Of a stretch of DNA of 64,000 nt, positions 43,165 through 52,238 are shown in pieces (within the stretch, counting starts at the first letter, position 1; each line of letters starts with the position of its first letter). Position numbers and translations under genes: made by a program. The notes below the pieces were generated by a model. It saw only the letters and a program-made list of their open reading frames with translations. It did not search any database and was not told the DNA's origin. Source of the DNA: CAYHCE01 sp964355015 (lineage in GTDB: Bacteria; Cyanobacteriota; Cyanobacteriia; PCC-6307; Cyanobiaceae); the NCBI GenBank assembly GCA_964355015.1, contig CAYHCE010000010.1, forward strand, positions 20,691 to 84,690. Reading direction: 5' to 3'.

Positions 43165-44328
43165 GTGGTCCGAGTTCTGGTCCCCGCAGAAGGCAGGCCG
43201 GGAGAACAACGGGTGGCCGCCACGCCGGACACCGTCCGGCGTCTGCTGTCCCGCGCCTGCCAGGTGGCCGTCGAGGCCGGAGCCGGCCGGGCGGCCGGGT
43301 TCTCCGACGAGGCCTTCACCGCAGCTGGCGCCGCCATCGTTCCGACGGGGTGTCCCGAAACCTGGAGCCTTGCGGACGTGGTGCTCTGTGTTCAGCCCCC
43401 TCTCGCCGAGGCCGAGGGCGGCGCTGGCTCACTGGACCGGCTGCGGGCCGGCAGCCTGCTGGTCGGCCTGCTGGATCCCTATCTCAACCGCGTCCTGATC
43501 GAGCGGCTCACCGCTCGCGGCGTCTCGGCGGTGGCCCTTGAGCTCCTGCCGCGGATCAGCCGCGCCCAGTCGATGGATGTGCTCTCCTCCCAGGCCAACA
43601 TCGCCGGCTACAAGGCTGTGCTGCTGGCCGCCGCCGAGCTGGATCGCTTCTTCCCGATGCTGATGACCGCAGCAGGCACCGTGCAGCCCGCCAGGGTGCT
43701 GGTGCTGGGCGCGGGAGTCGCCGGCCTGCAGGCCGTTGCCACGGCCCGCCGGCTCGGTGCGGTGGTCAAGGTGAGCGACGTGCGCCCTGCCGCCAAGGAG
43801 CAGGTGGAGTCGCTCGGAGCCCGTTTCATCGAGCCCCCGAGCCGCGAGGCCCCCGGGGAGACCGGCGGCTATGCCCGTGAGGCCGGTGCCGCCTTCCTGG
43901 AGGCCCAGCGTCAGCAGCTCACCCTGCATCTGGCCGAAGCCGACGCGGTGATCACCACGGCCCAGGTTCCCGGCCGGCCTGCCCCCCTGCTGATCACCGA
44001 GGAGATGCTCGCCGCCCTGCGTCCAGGGGCGGTGGTGGTGGATCTGGCGGTGTCCAGCGGCGGCAACTGCGCCGGCAGCCAGCCCGACCGCACCGTCGAG
44101 ATCGGTGGGGTGCGCATCATCGGTGCCTCCAACCTGCCCTCCACAGTGCCCCACCACGCCAGCGCCCTCTACTCCCGCAACCTGGCGGCCCTGCTCGAGC
44201 CCCTGCTCGATGCCGAAGGCCTCAAGCTCGACCCCGAGGACCCCTTGCTCGATCCCTGCCTGCTCACCCATGCGGGGAGCTGTCGCCGCCCCGACCTCTG
44301 GCCTTCGCTCGAGGAGGTGGCGGCATGA
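43165..44328 (+). CDS. pntA: NAD(P) transhydrogenase subunit alpha, part 1 (soluble NAD-binding)
   Basis: 387 residues from GTG 43165. This is the dI domain of proton-translocating transhydrogenase, which binds NAD(H). Visible motifs are RVLVPAEGRPGEQRVAATPD at the start, RISRAQSMDVLSSQANIAGYKAV and the Rossmann segment VLVLGAGVAGLQAVATARRL with VSDVRPAAKEQVESLGA. The last residues overlap the next gene by 4 bp (ATGA). The split of alpha into a soluble and a membrane gene is typical of cyanobacteria and many other bacteria. Confidence 0.95.
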   Translation: MVRVLVPAEGRPGEQRVAATPDTVRRLLSRACQVAVEAGAGRAAGFSDEAFTAAGAAIVPTGCPETWSLADVVLCVQPPLAEAEGGAGSLDRLRAGSLLVGLLDPYLNRVLIERLTARGVSAVALELLPRISRAQSMDVLSSQANIAGYKAVLLAAAELDRFFPMLMTAAGTVQPARVLVLGAGVAGLQAVATARRLGAVVKVSDVRPAAKEQVESLGARFIEPPSREAPGETGGYAREAGAAFLEAQRQQLTLHLAEADAVITTAQVPGRPAPLLITEEMLAALRPGAVVVDLAVSSGGNCAGSQPDRTVEIGGVRIIGASNLPSTVPHHASALYSRNLAALLEPLLDAEGLKLDPEDPLLDPCLLTHAGSCRRPDLWPSLEEVAA

Positions 44329-44621
44329 GCGGTCAACTCGGCGGTACCGAGGCCCTCTGGGTCCTCGTGCTCGGCAGCCTGCTGGGCCTGGAGCTGATCG
44401 GCAAGGTGCCCCCCACCCTGCACACTCCGCTGATGTCCGGCGCCAACGCGATCAGCGGCATCACGCTGCTGGCCGCCCTGGCCCTGATCGGTGAGGCCCC
44501 GACGCCGGGGCTGCGTCTGCTGGGGGCGGTGGCTCTGGGCTTTGCCCTGTTCAACGTGGTGGGGGGCTTTCTGGTCACCGACCGGATGCTGGCGATGTTC
44601 AAACGCAGGGATGTGAGCTGA
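44325..44621 (+). CDS. NAD(P) transhydrogenase subunit alpha, part 2 (membrane)
   Basis: 98 residues with three hydrophobic helices. It begins near ALWVLVLGSLLGLELIGKV, then has PPTLHTPLMSGANAISGITL, the conserved membrane motif of this subunit, and FNVVGGFLVTDRMLAMFKR at the end. It forms part of the proton channel with PntB. It starts within the stop of pntA1 and its own TGA shares a base with the PntB ATG, so the three genes are tightly coupled. Confidence 0.95.
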   Translation: MSGQLGGTEALWVLVLGSLLGLELIGKVPPTLHTPLMSGANAISGITLLAALALIGEAPTPGLRLLGAVALGFALFNVVGGFLVTDRMLAMFKRRDVS

Positions 44622-46033
44622 TGGGACAACTGACGATCGAACTGGGGGCCGTGCTGCTTCTGGCCCTGGGCCTCAAGGGGCTCGCCAAGATCCGCACCGC
44701 CCGCACCGCCAACGGTCTGGCCGCGCTGGCCCTGGGGCTGGCGGTGTTGGGCCTGCTGCTGCAGCAGGGGTTGGCCGGCTGGCCCTGGATGCTGCTCGGT
44801 CTCGCAGCAGGCGGTGGACTGGGCGCCCTGCTGGCCTTCCGCGTCGCCATGACGGCCATGCCCGAGACCGTGGCGCTGTTCAACGGCTGCGGTGGCATGT
44901 CCTCCCTGCTGGTGGCGCTCGGAGCTGCGCAGCTGCCCACACCCCTGAACCAGCTCGCTCAGGTATCGGTGCTGGTCTCCGTGCTGGTGGGAGCGATCAC
45001 GTTCAGCGGCTCCCTGGTGGCCATGGGCAAGTTGCAGGAATGGCTTGGCACCCCCGCCTGGACGCTGCGGCCCCAGCGGCATGCGGTGAACATCGCCTTG
45101 ACGCTGTCCTGCCTCGTCTGCTGCGTGCTGGTGCTCAAGGGCGTCGCCCTCGCCCTGGTTCCTCTCACCCTGCTGTCACTGCTGCTCGGGATCGGTCTCA
45201 CCCTGCCGGTGGGCGGCGCCGACATGCCGGTGGTGATCTCCCTGCTCAACTCCTACTCAGGCGTGGCCGCCGCCGCTGCCGGTTTCGTGGTGGGCAGTGA
45301 GCTGCTGATCGTGGCCGGCGCCATGGTGGGCGCCGCCGGGTTGATCCTCACCCAGGTGATGTGCACGGCGATGAACCGTTCGCTCACCTCGGTGCTCTTC
45401 GGTGGGGCCCTCGGCACCGGCTCAAGCGACGGGGGCTCCGGTGATGCCCGCGAGGAGTACACCAACGTCACCTCCTGCAGTCCTGAGGAATGCGCCCTCA
45501 CCCTCGAGGCAGCCGAGCGCGTGGTGTTCGTGCCCGGCTACGGGCTTGCCGTGGCCCAGGCCCAGCACAGCCTCAAGGAACTGGCCCGCCTGCTCGAGCA
45601 GCACGGCATCGAGGTCAGCTATGCGATTCATCCGGTGGCAGGTCGCATGCCCGGTCACATGAACGTGCTGCTGGCCGAGGCTGACGTCCCCTACGACCAG
45701 CTGATCGAGATGGAGATGATCAACCCTGACTTTCCGCGCACCGATGTGGTGATCGTGCTCGGCGCCAACGACGTGGTGAACCCCCGCGCCAAGAACGATT
45801 CCGCCAGCCCCCTCTACGGCATGCCGGTGCTCGAGGTGGACCAGGCCCGTTCGGTGTTCGTCGTCAAGCGAAGCCTCGGGGCGGGCTACGCCGGCATCCG
45901 CAACGATCTGTTCGAACTGCCCCAGACCTCGATGATCTTCGGGGATGCGAAGCAGGTTCTGCAGGGCCTGATTCAGGAACTGCGCTCGCTCGGGGTCGGC
46001 AAGGTACCGGTAGGGGCGGCAACTCCCCCCTAG
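44621..46033 (+). CDS. pntB: NAD(P) transhydrogenase subunit beta
   Basis: 470 residues. About eight or nine membrane helices (1-265, including GGADMPVVISLLNSYSGVAA with conserved charged and polar residues) precede the NADP-binding dIII domain. The latter shows VVFVPGYGLAVAQAQHSLKE, YAIHPVAGRMPGHMNVLLAE, VIVLGANDVVNPRAK and YGMPVLEVDQARSVFVVKRS. The enzyme uses the proton gradient to make NADPH from NADH. It is full length and completes the pntA1-pntA2-pntB operon. Confidence 0.96.
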   Translation: MGQLTIELGAVLLLALGLKGLAKIRTARTANGLAALALGLAVLGLLLQQGLAGWPWMLLGLAAGGGLGALLAFRVAMTAMPETVALFNGCGGMSSLLVALGAAQLPTPLNQLAQVSVLVSVLVGAITFSGSLVAMGKLQEWLGTPAWTLRPQRHAVNIALTLSCLVCCVLVLKGVALALVPLTLLSLLLGIGLTLPVGGADMPVVISLLNSYSGVAAAAAGFVVGSELLIVAGAMVGAAGLILTQVMCTAMNRSLTSVLFGGALGTGSSDGGSGDAREEYTNVTSCSPEECALTLEAAERVVFVPGYGLAVAQAQHSLKELARLLEQHGIEVSYAIHPVAGRMPGHMNVLLAEADVPYDQLIEMEMINPDFPRTDVVIVLGANDVVNPRAKNDSASPLYGMPVLEVDQARSVFVVKRSLGAGYAGIRNDLFELPQTSMIFGDAKQVLQGLIQELRSLGVGKVPVGAATPP

Positions 46034-46038
46034 GGCCC

Positions 46039-46575
46039 TCAGGAGTGAGCTGCGGCGGCGGCGGTCCTGAGCAGTGGCACGGCCCGTGGCATCGCCCGGC
46101 TCGGGTCTGAGGCCCTGCCGGCTCCATCCTCCCGCAGCTGGCTCCAGCTCGCCCTGAGGCTTCTGCCCAGTTCAAGCGCGGCCAGGCCTGCATCGAGAAG
46201 CACCAGCAGCAGCCACAGCAGCAGGGCCAGCCAGTCCCGCCCGGACGGCTGGCGGGAGCTGGCTCCCTGATCAGGAGTGGCAGTCGGCTCGGACCTTGCC
46301 GGCGCCCCCCCTGTCGCCGCCAGCACGAGCGGCGGGGAAGACAACGCTAAGGACATGGGTAGGGCCACGACTGGGTCGATCTCGAGGTCCGCAAACGCAT
46401 CGGCTGGATCCATACCGGGCTCCGGTTCAGCGAGTGGAACTTCGTCGGGCTCCAGTTCCGGGGCGCGCTCCGAGGCAGGGAATGGTTCCAGCGGCTGCCA
46501 CGGCTCGGCAGGATGAACGCGCCAATAGGGAGTCTGCCGGCTCTGCCGCAGGCGCGCGTTGAGGGCGGGATTCAT
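46039..46575 (-). CDS. Hypothetical protein with a single membrane helix
   Basis: 178 residues from ATG 46575 (MNPALNARLRQSRQTPYWRV), preferred over an ATG at 46614 because the added residues look random. Most of the N-terminal half is Pro/Glu-rich and probably disordered. A hydrophobic helix (WLALLLWLLLVLLDAGLAALEL) sits at about 115-136, then a short basic tail. No family recognised. It is convergent with pntB (5 bp between stops). Confidence 0.5.
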   Translation of the reverse strand: MNPALNARLRQSRQTPYWRVHPAEPWQPLEPFPASERAPELEPDEVPLAEPEPGMDPADAFADLEIDPVVALPMSLALSSPPLVLAATGGAPARSEPTATPDQGASSRQPSGRDWLALLLWLLLVLLDAGLAALELGRSLRASWSQLREDGAGRASDPSRAMPRAVPLLRTAAAAAHS

Positions 46576-46747
46576 GGCAGCGGCATGGCGGTAAGGGGGA
46601 AACCCATCCCGCATGATCTCAGTTCCGCCCCCCTAGGGTGGAGCCCTTGCGAGGAATGCTGCGATTTCCCTTCTGACCCACCCAGCTCCGGGACAGGAGC
46701 AAACCCGACGCCTCCAGCGCGACGCGGACCCCGAACCTTCCCCCACT

Positions 46748-48052
46748 GTGGCTCCCGTCAGTGATTTCGCCTCCTTCGGTCTCTCCGAACCGCTGCTGAA
46801 GGCCATCGCCGCCAAGGGATACACCACGCCGTCTCCGATCCAGATCCAGTCGATTCCGGCCGTGCTCGGCGGTCACGACGTGATGGCCGCCGCCCAGACG
46901 GGCACCGGTAAGACGGCAGGCTTCACCCTGCCGATGCTGGAACGGCTGCGGCACGGTCCCCACGCCCGCAACAATCAGGTGCGTTCCCTCGTGCTCACCC
47001 CCACCCGGGAGCTGGCGGCCCAGGTGGCTGAGAGCGTGCAGGCCTACGGCCGCTTCCTCGATCTCCGCGGTGACGTGGTCTTCGGGGGCGTGAAGATCAA
47101 TCCCCAGATGCAGCGGCTGCGCCGCGGCGCCGACGTGCTGGTGGCGACGCCCGGCCGCCTGATGGATCTCTACCAGCAGAACGCGATCCGCTTCGACCGG
47201 CTCGAGATCCTCGTGCTGGATGAAGCCGACCGGATGCTCGACATGGGCTTCATCCGCGACATCCAGAAAATCCTGGCCCTGTTGCCGCCCAAGCGCCAGA
47301 ATCTGCTGTTCTCCGCCACCTTCAACCCCTCGATCCGCAAGCTGGCCCAGGGCCTGCTGCACCAGCCCGTGCAGCTTCAGGCCACGCCGGAGAACCGGGC
47401 GGCCCCCCTGGTCGAGCAGGTGATGCATCCCTGCGACATGGGGCGCAAGGGCGATCTGCTCACGCACCTGATCCGCAGCAACGACTGGCAGCAGGTGCTG
47501 GTCTTCTCCCGCACCAAGCACGGCGCCAACCGGCTGGCGGAACGGCTCTGCGAGGATGGCATCACGGCCATGGCGATCCACGGCAACAAGAGCCAGGGAG
47601 CCCGGACCCGGGCGCTGGCCACCTTCAAGAGTGGTGAGCTGAGGGTGCTGGTGGCCACAGACCTGGCGGCCCGCGGTCTGGATATTCAGCAGTTGCCCCA
47701 TGTGGTCAACCTGGATCTGCCCAACGTGGCCGAGGATTACGTGCACCGCATCGGCCGTACCGGCCGGGCCGGCCAGAGCGGCCACGCCCTTTCGCTGGTG
47801 GCGGCCGAGGAGCACGAACTGCTCAGGGCGATCGAGAAGATGATCGGCAACCCCCTGCCGCGCCAGGAGATCCCCGGCTTCGAGCCCACGATCCTGTCGG
47901 CGCCTCCCCTGGATCTCAGTGGCGGGAGGGGCAAGGGTGGCCGCCGGGGTGGCAGCGGCGGCGGTGCTCCCCGCCAGGACGCCGGCCCACGGCGGGGCCG
48001 GGCCGGCTCCGGGACACCGGCAACTTCCCGGGCCAGGACCCGGCGGGTCTAG
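46748..48052 (+). CDS. DEAD-box ATP-dependent RNA helicase (RhlE-like)
   Basis: 434 residues from GTG 46748. The Q motif is in FASFGLSEPLLKAIAAKGYT with PSPIQ. Walker A is AQTGTGKT (49-56). PTRELAAQ, TPGRL and VLDEADRMLDMGF (DEAD near 157) follow, then LLFSATF and HRIGRTGRAG near residue 335. The C-terminal ~45 residues are a Gly/Arg-rich RNA-binding tail (for example GGRGKGGRRGGSGGG). Short loops match RhlE-type helicases, which remodel RNA in ribosome assembly or cold adaptation. It ends inside the stop of the small gene on the other strand. Confidence 0.94.
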   Translation: MAPVSDFASFGLSEPLLKAIAAKGYTTPSPIQIQSIPAVLGGHDVMAAAQTGTGKTAGFTLPMLERLRHGPHARNNQVRSLVLTPTRELAAQVAESVQAYGRFLDLRGDVVFGGVKINPQMQRLRRGADVLVATPGRLMDLYQQNAIRFDRLEILVLDEADRMLDMGFIRDIQKILALLPPKRQNLLFSATFNPSIRKLAQGLLHQPVQLQATPENRAAPLVEQVMHPCDMGRKGDLLTHLIRSNDWQQVLVFSRTKHGANRLAERLCEDGITAMAIHGNKSQGARTRALATFKSGELRVLVATDLAARGLDIQQLPHVVNLDLPNVAEDYVHRIGRTGRAGQSGHALSLVAAEEHELLRAIEKMIGNPLPRQEIPGFEPTILSAPPLDLSGGRGKGGRRGGSGGGAPRQDAGPRRGRAGSGTPATSRARTRRV

Positions 48053-48297
48053 GCGGAGCCCAGCAGCCGGGAACGGCCACGAGCCAGCTGCTCGAACAGG
48101 GCGTCTGCGCCCGGCGTTGAGGCCAGCGCCTGCCGTCTGCGCAGTTCCTCCCATTCCGCCTGGAGCTCATCCGGCAGCTGTTCTGCCTCCAGCCGCCGTT
48201 GGCTCTCCTGCTGCGCAGCCTCCTGTTCCAGGCGCTGGGCATTGTGGAGCAGCCCACCGGCCCGGGCCCACTCCCAGCGCTCCGGGCGCGGCCTCAG
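48049..48297 (-). CDS. Possible small helical protein with a CTG start overlapping the fmt stop
   Basis: 82 codons, leftward, ending TAG at 48049. It reads RPRPERWEWARAGGLLHNAQ, RLEQEAAQQESQRRLEAEQL, PDELQAEWEELRRRQALAST and PGADALFEQLARGRSRLL: a well-formed amphipathic, charged helix protein. No ATG, GTG or TTG occurs in the frame after fmt. A CTG at 48297-48295 overlaps the fmt TGA as CTGA, the same geometry as the ATGA overlaps seen elsewhere in this window. Residue quality argues for a real gene; start codon use is inference. Confidence 0.4.
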   Translation of the reverse strand: MRPRPERWEWARAGGLLHNAQRLEQEAAQQESQRRLEAEQLPDELQAEWEELRRRQALASTPGADALFEQLARGRSRLLGSA

Positions 48298-49313
48298 CCG
48301 AGCCGATCTCCGACCGTGACGCCCAGCTGCTGCAGCAGGGTTCGGCCCTGCGCAGGGGCCTTACCCTGCAGCTGGGCCTCGCGCACCAGCAGTGGACAAC
48401 CGCCACTGGCCACCACCAGTCCCAGATCGGGTACCAGCTCCAGCACGCTGCCGGGAGCAGCGCTGAGCTCCCTGGCGTCCCAGTGTTGGGCCAGAACGAC
48501 TGCCCCCTCGCTGAGCTGGTCGGCCAGCCGCCTCACGAGGGGTTCGGTGGCCAACAGCTTGAGCCGCTGGGCCTTCCAACCTGTGGCGGCACCGGGATAG
48601 AGCCCCATCACACGGCGATGGATCGCCAGCGCCGGCGCGCTCCAGTCGATCGTGAAGTCGTCCCTGGTCAGCAGGCGCGCGATCGTCATGCCCTCCCCTG
48701 GCTGGGGATGCACCCGCAGCCGCGCCAGACGCTCGGGTTCGGTCCCCGCTCCGGCCGCCTCGATCCGTGGCAGGGCTTCCACCAGCAGCTCGGCGGTGAG
48801 CGCGCTGAGCCGGGCACCCAGCTGCCGGGCATTCTCCAGCAGGCCGATCGGCAGGGCCCGCTCCAGCAGCACCGGTCCGGTGTCGAGCCCCTTCTCCATC
48901 GCCATGATTCCCACCCCCGTTTCGCTGTCGCCCTCGATCAGGCACCACTGGATCGGAGCTGCGCCGCGCCAGCGCGGCAGCAGGGAGCCGTGCCCGTTCC
49001 AGCAACCCAGAGGAGGCTGGGCCAGCACCTCCGGCGGCAGCAGCTGGCCGAAGGCCACCACCACCGAGAGGTCTGCCCCGAGCGCGGCCAGTCGGCCCTG
49101 CAGCTCAGGCTCCCGCCGGATGTGCTCCGGCGTGAACACCGGCAGGCCCAGCTCCAGCGCCCGCGCCTTCACCGGAGACGGCATCAGGGCTGCCCCGCGC
49201 CCGCGGCGACGGTCGGGCTGGCTCACCACTCCCACCAGCCCATGGCCGGCGGCCATCAGCGCTTCGAGGCTCGGCACGGCGTAGGCCGGCGTGCCCCAGA
49301 ACAGGACCTTCAT
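48294..49313 (-). CDS. fmt: Methionyl-tRNA formyltransferase
   Basis: 339 residues from ATG 49313. The start MKVLFWGTPAYAVPSLEAL and the catalytic segment NGHGSLLPRWRGAAPIQW are clear (the usual N-x-H...SLLPxxRG motif, here NGHGSLLP). DTGPVLLERALPI supplies the active-site Asp. It transfers a formyl group from 10-formyl-tetrahydrofolate to initiator Met-tRNA. The C-terminal OB-like tRNA-binding domain fills the last ~100 residues. It follows tldE by 14 bp. An open frame extends upstream but is not coding-like. Confidence 0.95.
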   Translation of the reverse strand: MKVLFWGTPAYAVPSLEALMAAGHGLVGVVSQPDRRRGRGAALMPSPVKARALELGLPVFTPEHIRREPELQGRLAALGADLSVVVAFGQLLPPEVLAQPPLGCWNGHGSLLPRWRGAAPIQWCLIEGDSETGVGIMAMEKGLDTGPVLLERALPIGLLENARQLGARLSALTAELLVEALPRIEAAGAGTEPERLARLRVHPQPGEGMTIARLLTRDDFTIDWSAPALAIHRRVMGLYPGAATGWKAQRLKLLATEPLVRRLADQLSEGAVVLAQHWDARELSAAPGSVLELVPDLGLVVASGGCPLLVREAQLQGKAPAQGRTLLQQLGVTVGDRLG

Positions 49314-49327
49314 CGAAGCAAGGGCAC

Positions 49328-50755
49328 TCAGGCGTCGCCGGTGATCGAGAGCCCCTCCACCCACACGTGGGGGCAGAGGCCGTCGGGGGTGACCTTCGCT
49401 TCCCCTTCGAACCCCACGAGGTTCCGGAGCAAGGTGCGGATGTCGCCTGCCACGGTGGCGGCCTCGATCGAGCGGGCTTCGCCGCCCTGGATCAGCCAGC
49501 CGTCGAACGGCAGGGAGAAGGATCCCTGGCTGGCCTTCACTCCGGCGTGCAGAGCCGAGAGCGAATCGATCCAGACGATCCCATCGGCGCTGTGGCGGTC
49601 GAGGCCGCTGGCGCCGCCTGCCACGCCGGGGGTCGGACCGACCTCGAACCAGTGGGGCCCCACCGACACCTTCGCTCCGAGTCCGGCATGGCCGGTGGGC
49701 TCCACTCCGAAGGCGCGGGCGGTCGCCTCCGAATGCAGGAAGTGACGCAGCAGCCCTCCCTCCACCAACGGCAGGCGCCGCACCGGCGTTCCCTCGCCAT
49801 CGAAGCCGGCGGCACCGATGTTGCCGGGGTGAAGGCCGTTGTCGTGTATCGAGAGAAAGGGCACCGCCAGGGCTTCGCCGATCGACGCGCGGTTGCTGAG
49901 GCTGACGCCGTCGAGAACGGCCCGGGCATTGAACAGGCTGCTGAAGGCACCGATCAGGTCGAGGAAGGCCTCGGGGCTGAAGATGCAGGTGTATCGCCCC
50001 GTGGCGATCGGGGCGTAGTCGAGGTGGCGGATGGTGCGCTCGGCCGCTTCCCCGATGCAGCCCGCCACGTCGAGCTGCTCGGCGCCGTAGGCCAGGCGCA
50101 CGGCGCCGCTGCTGCGCGGTTTGCGGCCGGTTTCCTCCGCCCGGGCGTAGAGATAGAGGCTGGCGGTGCTGAGCCGCTGCTGGCGGCAGGCTCCCTCGCT
50201 GTTGAGGTAAAGCCGCTCGCTGCTGCGCTGGGCCAGACCGTTGTAGGGAACGGTGGTGATCGCCGGGTGGCGGCCCAGCAGGTCGCGCTCCGCTTCCTTC
50301 AGGGTGGCGAGCAGTTCGAGGATGCCCTGGGGCTCGACCAGCGGCTGCTCGAGCCTGGGGAGGGGGGCCTTCGCCAGGGGAGAGAAGGCGGGAGTGTCGT
50401 CGGGGTTGCCGTAGGAGCTGGCATCGCGGGCGCCGGTCAGGGCACGGGCCAGGCCGCCGGGGGAGAGGTCGGAGGTGCTGGTGACCCCCACCAGGCCGTC
50501 GCTGTTCCAGACCCGCACGGTGATCGAACTGCGCTGGGCCCCCTTCAGGTGTTTCGCCTCGCCACGGTCCACCTGCACGGAGGTGTCGGTGCTGCAGGCG
50601 GCGCCCAGATCCCAGCGCTGGATGTCGAGTGCGGTGGCGAGTCCGCGCAGTTGTTCGGCCAGGTCGGCGGCGTCGAGGCTGGCTCCGCTGCGGGCGGGGG
50701 CGTGCGCCGTGCCGGCAGATGGGCCGGAGGTTGTGCTGATGCTGGTGGCGGTCAT
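49328..50755 (-). CDS. tldE: TldE/PmbA metalloprotease-like subunit
   Basis: 475 residues from ATG 50755. It is homologous to TldD but lacks the HExxxH zinc motif, as TldE normally does. Recognisable parts are DTSVQVDRGEAKHLKGAQRS near the N-terminus, LDGVSLSNRASIGEALAVPF, GFDGEGTPVRRLPLVEGGLL and GHAGLGAKVSVGPHWFEVG. TldD and TldE form a heterodimeric zinc peptidase that cuts unfolded peptides and matures some peptide toxins. The N-terminal 25 residues are Ser/Thr/Ala-rich and less conserved. The gene is 2 bp downstream of tldD. Confidence 0.9.
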   Translation of the reverse strand: MTATSISTTSGPSAGTAHAPARSGASLDAADLAEQLRGLATALDIQRWDLGAACSTDTSVQVDRGEAKHLKGAQRSSITVRVWNSDGLVGVTSTSDLSPGGLARALTGARDASSYGNPDDTPAFSPLAKAPLPRLEQPLVEPQGILELLATLKEAERDLLGRHPAITTVPYNGLAQRSSERLYLNSEGACRQQRLSTASLYLYARAEETGRKPRSSGAVRLAYGAEQLDVAGCIGEAAERTIRHLDYAPIATGRYTCIFSPEAFLDLIGAFSSLFNARAVLDGVSLSNRASIGEALAVPFLSIHDNGLHPGNIGAAGFDGEGTPVRRLPLVEGGLLRHFLHSEATARAFGVEPTGHAGLGAKVSVGPHWFEVGPTPGVAGGASGLDRHSADGIVWIDSLSALHAGVKASQGSFSLPFDGWLIQGGEARSIEAATVAGDIRTLLRNLVGFEGEAKVTPDGLCPHVWVEGLSITGDA

Positions 50756-50757
50756 GG

Positions 50758-52194
50758 TCAGCGGCCTCCCACGGTGATCGATTCCACCTTGATGTGAGGC
50801 TGCCCCACGGTGACGAAGATGCTGCCGCTGACCGAGCCGCAGAAGCCTGCCGCCAGCTCGAGATCGTTGGCGCACATCGAGATGCGCGGCATCACCTCCC
50901 TGGCTTCACCGATCAGTGTGGCGCCCTTCACGGGTTGGCTGAGCTGGCCGTCCTCGATCAGGTAGCCCTCCTCGACGGCGAAATTGAACTGGCCGGTGGG
51001 GCCGACGCTTCCGCCTCCCATCGACTTGCAGTACAGGCCTCTGTCGACCGACGCGATCAGCTGTTCCGGCGTGTGGGGCCCGGCGGCGATGTAGGTGTTG
51101 CGCATGCGGCTGGCGGCCGCGAAGGAATGGCTCTGGCGACGGCCGCTGCCGGTGCGGGCATGGCCGGTGCGCAGTTCGCCGGCGCGGTCGGAGAGGAAGC
51201 GCTGCAGCACGCCGTTCTCGATCAGCACGGTGCGCTGGGGTTCCATCCCCTCGTCGTCCATCGAGAGGCTGCCGAAGGCACCGCCCGTGAGGCCCTCGTC
51301 GATGGCGGTGACGCCCTCGTGGGCGATCGCTTCGCCCACCTTGTCGGCGAAGGGGGTGGTGCCGCGCTCCACCTGGGTGGTTTCGAGCAGGTGGCCGCAG
51401 GCCTCGTGGAAGATGACGCCGCCGAAGCGGTTGGCCAGCACCACCGGGTAGGTGCCGGCCTCCACGTAGTCGGCGTAGAGCATGGCGCCGGCGCTGGCGC
51501 AGAGATCGACGGCCGAGGCTTCGGCGTCCCACTGGCGCAGGTCGTCGGGGCGGCCGGAGCTGCCGTAGCGGCGGCCCAGGCTGGCCCGGTGTTCGCCGTC
51601 AGCAGCCAGGGCGGTGAGGCCCACCGACTGGTGCAGCCGGATGTCACGGGCGAAGGTGCCGTCGCTGGCGGCCACCAGCACCTCCTGCCAGTCGCGGGCG
51701 TAGCTGCCGCGGCGGGCCTGCAGGTGCTGGCCGTGGCGCTGCAGCTGTGCCGTGCCCTCCAGCAGCCGGCCGGTGGCTTCGGCCAGGGCCGGGCAGGAGC
51801 TCAGCCACGACTGCTTCGCTTCGGCGTGGTCGCGCAGGGATGTCAGGCCCTCGAAAGGGGAGAGAGCGGCGCCGGCCCGCTGCAGCCCGAGCATGCCCAG
51901 GGCCTGATCGAGCGCCAGCAGCAGGCCGGCTTCGCTGAGGTCGTTGGTGGAGACAAAACCATCGCGATCGCCTCGGAAGACCCGGATGCCGGCGCCGCGA
52001 CCGAAGGCCGGACTCACGCTGGTGATCCGGTCCTGCTCCGCCAGCAGGCCGATGTGGTCGGTGCTTTCGAGAAAGATCTCCACCAGGCTGGCCCCGGCTG
52101 CCCGCCCGGTGGCCAGCACGGTCTCAAGGCGGGGGCTCCAGCTCAGGCCGAGATGGTCGGGGCTGGGCGGTGCGACGGGCGAGGTTGCGAGCAA
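50758..52194 (-). CDS. tldD: TldD metallopeptidase subunit
   Basis: 478 residues from TTG 52194. Zinc ligands are in VIFHEACGHLLE (H263, E264, H268). Flanking motifs are DRITSVSPAFGRGAGIRVFRG, ANRFGGVIFHEACGH, LTGGAFGSLSMDDEGMEPQR and GEAREVMPRISMCAND, all expected in TldD. It is the catalytic partner of TldE. The TTG start is accepted because no ATG or GTG lies at the right place and the N-terminal 20 residues look natural. Neither gene sits near a recognised peptide precursor in this window. Confidence 0.92.
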   Translation of the reverse strand: MLATSPVAPPSPDHLGLSWSPRLETVLATGRAAGASLVEIFLESTDHIGLLAEQDRITSVSPAFGRGAGIRVFRGDRDGFVSTNDLSEAGLLLALDQALGMLGLQRAGAALSPFEGLTSLRDHAEAKQSWLSSCPALAEATGRLLEGTAQLQRHGQHLQARRGSYARDWQEVLVAASDGTFARDIRLHQSVGLTALAADGEHRASLGRRYGSSGRPDDLRQWDAEASAVDLCASAGAMLYADYVEAGTYPVVLANRFGGVIFHEACGHLLETTQVERGTTPFADKVGEAIAHEGVTAIDEGLTGGAFGSLSMDDEGMEPQRTVLIENGVLQRFLSDRAGELRTGHARTGSGRRQSHSFAAASRMRNTYIAAGPHTPEQLIASVDRGLYCKSMGGGSVGPTGQFNFAVEEGYLIEDGQLSQPVKGATLIGEAREVMPRISMCANDLELAAGFCGSVSGSIFVTVGQPHIKVESITVGGR

Positions 52195-52238
52195 GACGGG
52201 CGGATGGGTGCGGGACGGTGAGGCTCGGTCGCGGCGGA

